A DNA stretch of 36,180 bases from contig JAIRVB010000045.1 of assembly GCA_031254105.1 (NCBI GenBank), positions 1 through 36,180 on the forward strand, written 5' to 3'. The notes beneath the pieces are model-generated. The model was not told where the DNA came from and searched no databases. It saw nothing but the letters and a program-made list of their open reading frames with translations. The stretch comes from Chitinispirillales bacterium. GTDB lineage: Bacteria > Fibrobacterota > Chitinivibrionia > Chitinivibrionales > Chitinispirillaceae. Positions 31,921 to 36,180 of this stretch are shown here, in pieces. The first letter of the stretch is position 1. The number at the start of each line of letters is the position of its first letter. Position numbers and translations under genes: made by a program.

Positions 31921-34182
31921 TTGGAAAATTCCACAATAACGTTACTTATAAGATACTTTAATATACTCTTAACAACCATTATGGCTTTCTTAGCCATTAA
32001 TGGAGCTATTTCTATTTTTGGCAAAAAATCTTCACTAAATATTTTTCGTGGACGTGTATTTATATTGGCGTTTTGCGTTGCCTCGCTTTCCGCGTTCGTC
32101 TTAGAAACCACATATTTCAATTTCCAGTATTACTTAAAATATTTCGCTAGCGGGGAATTTCATACTCTTGAAGCTTCACCGCAGGATTCAACTTCTAAGG
32201 TCATTCTGACTTCCGACGGTACTTTGGCGGAGATGATTTTTAAAAAGAATGACAGTACAGCGCTGGATTCCTCCTTGTTTTCAACTTCCGACAGTACTTT
32301 GGACGGGACATCTATCAATAAAAAAGACAGTGCAACTATTTTAGGCGGAATAGTTTTCAAAGATATTAACAGAAAAGTTTATTCGATATTTGTCGAACCG
32401 GTTTTTGACAGTTCCGAAAGCATTGTAATGAATTTGTCATACATTGATGAATTAGGTACTAATTTTTATCATTTAGTACTTTACAAAGGTCTACCCCGCA
32501 CTCACCATATCTCCATTCAACCCTGCGGCAACATTTCGGAGCTCACAATCGGATTTCCAGATATACATCCCGGTATGGCTCCTATACCGGTCTCTCAGAT
32601 TGCTGTAAACAAACAGGTACCCTTTTATTTCAGCGGGCTGCGGCTTTTTGTCGTTTCATGTCTGATTTTCGCGGTTATTTTATTATTAAATAAAAAACTT
32701 CGCGAAAAAACCGCCTATCTCCTGTTTGAGTATAAATTCGATCCTGCAAATAAAAAGCAAAACCTCGTCTACACATTTTCGGCTGGCCTGCTTATACTTT
32801 TTTCATTTATCTGCGCCTATACCTCAGTAACAGAAAATGAACCGCAAGCTCAGCAATACAATAAATATTTAGTTGACGCTCTCATAGCGGGAAGAGCCCA
32901 CCTTGAGGCAGGAAATCCTGAAAAAATGCTGAACGCCCAGCGTCCCTATGATCTTAGATGGCTAGACGAGAATGGTTATGAAAGAAGTGTAGACTGGTTT
33001 GGTGATTGGGTGTACTACAAAGGAAAGTTCTACAGCTACTTCGGCGTTGTTCCGGCACTTATGCTTTATGTCCCGTATAAAATGATAACAGGGAATTATC
33101 TGTCAAACCACGGGGGCATATTCCTGTTTGTCGCATTTTCAGTGGTTTTAATGGCGCGATTGTGGAGGTTTCTAGTTAAAAAGTACATGCCTGGTACTAA
33201 TTTCGTGTTTCACCTGCTTTCGTTTTTTACCCTGTTCTTCGCAAGCGGGCTTTTTGCTCCCTTGAGATTTACACGATTTTACTCTATAGTATCGGCAGCT
33301 GGGTTTATGTTTGTCATAGCAGGAATTTTGTTACTGTTTGAGTCTGTTAAGCGTGAGAAACCTGACAGATCGAAACTGTTTTTCGCGTCAATGTGCCTTG
33401 CGCTTGCTGTCGGATGCCGTCCTAATCTGCTTTTTGTATCGCTTCTTGTCCCCGTTTTTTTGTGGAAATACCGGTTATGGAAACAGCTGCCGCTTATCAT
33501 AATTCCCTACGTTATGGTCGCGATACCCATGGGGCTTTACAATCTTGCCCGTTTCGACTCGTTTTTTGACTTTGGGGTTAAATATAATATGACCAACCTT
33601 AACGTGGGCGCGCATAGCTTATTGGATCCTATAGGAAAAGCTATCAATACGTTTGCCGTTTCCGTATCCTACCTGTTTACTATGAACAGCTACTCATTCT
33701 TTTTCCCTTATGTCGAATGCATTCCTCAACATCATAAACTTACTTTATCTGCTCTGCGATTTTACGACAAAGGCTGCGGAATAATAAACTTCCCCATAGT
33801 CCTCTGTTTATTTTACTTTATCAAAAACATCTTTCGCAAACAAACAAGGCCCAAAACTTTTTATATATCCTCGGCGTTTTTGTCAGTCGCCGCCGTTTTA
33901 ATATTACTAAATTCCTATCTTATAGGTCATTCAGGCAGATACACGATCGACTTCGCGATTTTCATAATCTTTCCATCATTATTCTGCGCTTATTACTGGT
34001 GCAATGACGGTCAGGCATGCCAATATAAACAGCGTCTCCGCCAGAAAACCGTTTACGTCTTCCTAACTTTCAGTATATTTGTGGGTTTGTTCCTTTTCGC
34101 AACCTCAGTAACAAATGACGCTACCCCTGGCAGCCCGCAGTTTTACTATTACCTTCAGAATTCTCTTTCGTTTATCAGATGA
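31921..34182 (+). CDS. Large multi-spanning membrane protein, GT-C glycosyltransferase-like
   Basis: The 753-residue protein has two N-terminal membrane segments (about 8-30 and 43-62), a large extracytoplasmic domain (about 65-240), then ten or so further segments. A loop with GDWVYYKGKFYSYFGVVPALMLYVPYKMITG is typical of bacterial GT-C-like 'glycosyltransferase family 39/87-like' proteins that use lipid-linked sugars. No clear catalytic acidic motif can be fixed. The outer domain contains a 25-residue duplication (TSDGTLAEMIF... and TSDSTLDGTSI..., coding repeats at 32209 and 32284). TTG 31921 is the only reasonable start, with GAGG too far upstream to be ideal. Function in surface glycosylation is inferred. 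Confidence 0.65.
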   Translation: MENSTITLLIRYFNILLTTIMAFLAINGAISIFGKKSSLNIFRGRVFILAFCVASLSAFVLETTYFNFQYYLKYFASGEFHTLEASPQDSTSKVILTSDGTLAEMIFKKNDSTALDSSLFSTSDSTLDGTSINKKDSATILGGIVFKDINRKVYSIFVEPVFDSSESIVMNLSYIDELGTNFYHLVLYKGLPRTHHISIQPCGNISELTIGFPDIHPGMAPIPVSQIAVNKQVPFYFSGLRLFVVSCLIFAVILLLNKKLREKTAYLLFEYKFDPANKKQNLVYTFSAGLLILFSFICAYTSVTENEPQAQQYNKYLVDALIAGRAHLEAGNPEKMLNAQRPYDLRWLDENGYERSVDWFGDWVYYKGKFYSYFGVVPALMLYVPYKMITGNYLSNHGGIFLFVAFSVVLMARLWRFLVKKYMPGTNFVFHLLSFFTLFFASGLFAPLRFTRFYSIVSAAGFMFVIAGILLLFESVKREKPDRSKLFFASMCLALAVGCRPNLLFVSLLVPVFLWKYRLWKQLPLIIIPYVMVAIPMGLYNLARFDSFFDFGVKYNMTNLNVGAHSLLDPIGKAINTFAVSVSYLFTMNSYSFFFPYVECIPQHHKLTLSALRFYDKGCGIINFPIVLCLFYFIKNIFRKQTRPKTFYISSAFLSVAAVLILLNSYLIGHSGRYTIDFAIFIIFPSLFCAYYWCNDGQACQYKQRLRQKTVYVFLTFSIFVGLFLFATSVTNDATPGSPQFYYYLQNSLSFIR

Positions 34183-34199
34183 GATTTTTGCTTATTATC

Positions 34200-34224
34200 T
34201 CCCGGACGCGTGCCGGGGCCGGGA
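34200..34224. repeat. GC-rich inverted repeat between convergent genes
   Basis: TCCCGG (34200-34205) and CCGGGA (34219-34224) flank ACGCGTGCCGGGG. It lies between the ends of two convergent genes but lacks a T-run on either strand. It may be a decayed palindromic repeat. Confidence 0.3.
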
Positions 34225-34295
34225 TGTTAAATATCTGAAAAGCATTGAAGATGCGGACAGCTTTGCGCTATCCGCACCGGAGGGTTCTTGCCCGC

Positions 34296-35513
34296 TCAGT
34301 TCTGCTTATAAGCGGAGAAAAACTTTTTCATTTTATTACACGCGTCTGTGAGATCTTCCGCGGCAGGCAGGTAGACTATTCTGAAGTGATCGGGATCCGG
34401 CCAATTAAATCCTCTGCCCGCGATAAGCAGAATATGTTCGCTGCGCAGCAGATCAAGGGCGAACTGTTCATCGTCGGTTATGTTGAATTTTTTGATGTCT
34501 ATTTTCGGAAAAAGATAAAACGCGGCCTGCGGTTTGACGCAAGTGATCCCGGGGATGCTTGTCAGTATAGAGTGGCAGATATCACGCTGCTCGCGCAAAC
34601 GCCCGCCTTTACGGGTAAGGTCATAAATGCTTTGATACCCGCCAAGCGATGTCTGGATTATGGATTGTCCGGGCACGTTGCCGCAAAGACGCATTGAGGC
34701 AAGCATAGTTAGACCGTCAATATAATCCTTAGCGCATTTTTTATTTCCGCTTATTACCATCCAGCCTACCCTGTATCCGGCTACACGGTAAGCTTTTGAC
34801 AAACCGTTAAATGTGACAAATAATAAATCATCCGCCATGGAAGCCATAGCTGTGTGCGGAGCGTCATCATAAATAATTTTATCATATATCTCATCGGCAT
34901 AAACGATAAGATTATTCTGACGGGCGATCTCTATAATACGCTCCAGAATTTCCTTCGGATAAAGAGCTCCTGTAGGGTTATTGGGGTTAATTACCACAAT
35001 ACCCTTTGTTTTAGGCGTCACTTTTCTTTTAATATCTTCAATATCAGGATACCAGTCCGATTCTTCATCACATCTGTAATGCACTGCCGTGCCGCTTGAC
35101 AGGTTCGCGGCGGCTGTCCAGAGCGGGTAGTCGGGGGATGGAATAAGAATTTCATCACCGTTGTTGAGCAAAGCCTGCATAGACATGACAATCGCTTCGC
35201 TTACTCCGTTAGTGATATAAATGTCTTCAATCTCAACGCCCTTGATATTTTTTTGCTGGCAGTACTGCATAACCGCCTTGCGGGCGGGAAACAGCCCTTT
35301 AGAGTCGCAGTAACCTTGGGTTTTGCTGAGATTGAGCGCCATATCACGAACGATCTCATCCGGCGCCATTATTCCAAAAGGCGCCGGATTGCCGGTATTA
35401 AGCTTGAGAATATTGTATCCCTCATCCTCAAGGCGCTTAGCTTCATCAACTACAGGCCCGCGGATAGCATAGTGCGCGTTTTCTAATTTTGCGGATTTCT
35501 TGAAAGTTACCAT
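34296..35513 (-). CDS. alaA: Alanine-type PLP aminotransferase (AlaA family)
   Basis: The 405-residue fold-type I aminotransferase closely resembles AlaA/YfbQ, which converts pyruvate and glutamate to alanine and 2-oxoglutarate. Seen in the sequence are LKLNTGNPAPFG, TNGVSEAI, PSPDYPLWTAA, INPNNPTGALY (PLP-binding Asn), YADEIYDKIIYD (Asp and Tyr), the Schiff-base lysine in FNGLSKAYRVAGYRVGW (Lys240), and the carboxylate-binding Arg near the end (HFRIVYLP). The length is normal for the family. ATG 35513 follows AAGGTAACAA, which includes a usable AAGG. It is transcribed toward the membrane-protein gene and appears to be a single-gene unit. The alanine specificity is inferred from family similarity. 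Confidence 0.88.
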   Translation of the reverse strand: MVTFKKSAKLENAHYAIRGPVVDEAKRLEDEGYNILKLNTGNPAPFGIMAPDEIVRDMALNLSKTQGYCDSKGLFPARKAVMQYCQQKNIKGVEIEDIYITNGVSEAIVMSMQALLNNGDEILIPSPDYPLWTAAANLSSGTAVHYRCDEESDWYPDIEDIKRKVTPKTKGIVVINPNNPTGALYPKEILERIIEIARQNNLIVYADEIYDKIIYDDAPHTAMASMADDLLFVTFNGLSKAYRVAGYRVGWMVISGNKKCAKDYIDGLTMLASMRLCGNVPGQSIIQTSLGGYQSIYDLTRKGGRLREQRDICHSILTSIPGITCVKPQAAFYLFPKIDIKKFNITDDEQFALDLLRSEHILLIAGRGFNWPDPDHFRIVYLPAAEDLTDACNKMKKFFSAYKQN

Positions 35514-36180
35514 CTTTGTTACCTTAATTTGTGAAATAAACAGAAAACCCCACCGGCCGGGGATAGAATATAATTAAGTAAAATACATTATTACGCGTCA
35601 GGTACGGTAGGATGCAGAATATATTCAATACCGAAAAATACAGAAACAACATCTTTGATGAAATGAAAGGTGATTATTTTGTCAGAAGAACCTGGCCCTC
35701 AGAAAACTAAACTACCGCTTCCGCCTCGGTTATCACATTAGCCGGAAAAACCACAGGCCATGGACAATGAATTGATTTTCCGAATTTTGTTATAAACGGA
35801 TCTGGAAACCATCAATGTAGACTATGGCGCGATTCATATTTTTTATCCATACAAAAAAGCCGCTCAATCTTATTGAAAAAGGAGCAGCCAGGTTCAGGCA
35901 GTAACCCTAAAGGACGCGTTGTTTCTTGAGAGATTAAATTCGTAAAAAGAGAGTTGGCTGCTCCGTCACGAAGAGGGTGGCAGCCATGTCCTGTCCAACT
36001 AAGTCCAGGGGCGGCACAATTTTTTAAAGAGAGTTGGCTGCTCCGTCACGGAGAGGGTGGCAGCCATGTCCTGTCCAGCTAAGTCCAGGGGTGGTACAGA
36101 TATAATATAACCAACTTTTATACCTGATGCAAGAACTTTTTTAATTATTTTTGGCCGGGGCGCATACGTTTAATTTAATG
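35514..36180. other. 667-bp right-end region without a recognised gene
   Basis: It holds the leader of the aminotransferase gene, a short plus-strand frame (TTG 35679 to TAG 35741, 20 codons, product starting MSEEPGPQKTKLPLPP, with AAAGG eight bases upstream) that could be a gene remnant, and the structured 80-bp direct repeats described separately. A minus-strand frame of about 75 codons through the repeats has no start and is probably chance. Confidence 0.4.
35881..36100. repeat. Two 80-bp direct repeats with alternative hairpin potential
   Basis: Copy 1 starts at 35946 and copy 2 at 36026; over about 73 bases they differ by four transitions. Each contains TGGCTGC and GCAGCCA as stem arms, an inner CTCCG-TCA-CGGAG hairpin (perfect in copy 2, one mismatch in copy 1) and a CCTG/CAGG pair downstream. 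Upstream, GGAGCAGCCA (35881-35890) is complementary over ten bases to TGGCTGCTCC in each copy (35955-35964 and 36035-36044), so two exclusive folds are possible. No known RNA family is recognised. It could be a structured RNA, a transcription-control element or the end of a mobile element. Confidence 0.75.

Noticed and set aside
34200-34224. Terminator between the convergent genes
   Set aside because: The stem is GC-rich but no T-run follows on either strand.
34245-34697. 150-codon plus-strand frame at the end of alaA
   Set aside because: Antisense to the conserved C-terminal part of the aminotransferase; no independent evidence.
35679-35741. 20-codon frame as a real gene
   Set aside because: It has a plausible ribosome binding site but is very short, begins with TTG and matches nothing I recognise; mentioned only as a possible remnant.

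Overview
The window looks like chromosome from an anaerobic, fermentative, diderm bacterium. The grounds are an electron-bifurcating [FeFe]-hydrogenase operon, outer-membrane lipoproteins, a PorV-like outer-membrane barrel and a type IV-type prepilin. The Rpn-type nuclease relative, the PASTA and TPR proteins, the PorV barrel and the pilin suggest the Fibrobacterota or a neighbouring FCB lineage. That placement is inference from protein style; no marker gene here proves it.

Layout. 1-589: 3' part of an Rpn/PD-(D/E)XK transposase-like gene. 613-853 (-): a small unrecognised gene, apparently frameshifted. 869-7195 (+): cell-envelope block with acpS, an AMIN-like secreted/membrane protein, a PASTA protein, a TPR lipoprotein, a LolB-like lipoprotein and a PorV-like barrel. 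The barrel's start and signal peptide overlap a 190-bp inverted-repeat element. 7415-7489: tRNA-Glu(UUC) with a terminator, then a zinc-ribbon Nudix hydrolase.

8505-13611 (-): hydrogenase operon transcribed right to left as hydC (NuoE-like), a histidine-kinase-type ATPase, a small thioredoxin-fold ferredoxin-like protein, hydB and hydA. A divergent DRTGG-like gene lies across an operator-like palindrome. A REP-like repeat sits between hydB and hydA. 14424-14903: about fifteen tandem copies of a 33-bp AT-rich unit, in front of an AAA/DUF4143 ATPase gene. 16556-17394: a decayed flippase fragment and a HEPN/MNT toxin-antitoxin pair.

17629-31081 (+): a surface-glycan locus that becomes visibly more AT-rich than its flanks from about 19.2 kb. 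It encodes a flippase, a CDP-glycerol-type cytidylyltransferase, a TupA-like ATP-grasp protein, a sulfotransferase, an F420-hydrogenase-beta-like Fe-S protein, a polysaccharide pyruvyltransferase, a Wzy-like polymerase, two GT2 glycosyltransferases, LicD, an IspD/TarI-like cytidylyltransferase, an NAD-dependent epimerase and a secreted endonuclease/exonuclease/phosphatase-fold enzyme. Together they point to an exported polymer carrying phospho-polyol, pyruvyl and possibly sulfate substituents.

31236-31847: a pilin-like gene with a near-consensus promoter, a 5'-UTR hairpin and a terminator. It is followed by a large GT-C-like membrane protein and, on the minus strand, an AlaA-type aminotransferase. 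The right end holds two 80-bp direct repeats with alternative base-pairing potential and no recognised gene.

The most unusual items are the 33-bp tandem array, the repeat element supplying the start of an outer-membrane protein gene, the structured direct repeats at the right end, and the combination of substituent-adding enzymes in the glycan locus.
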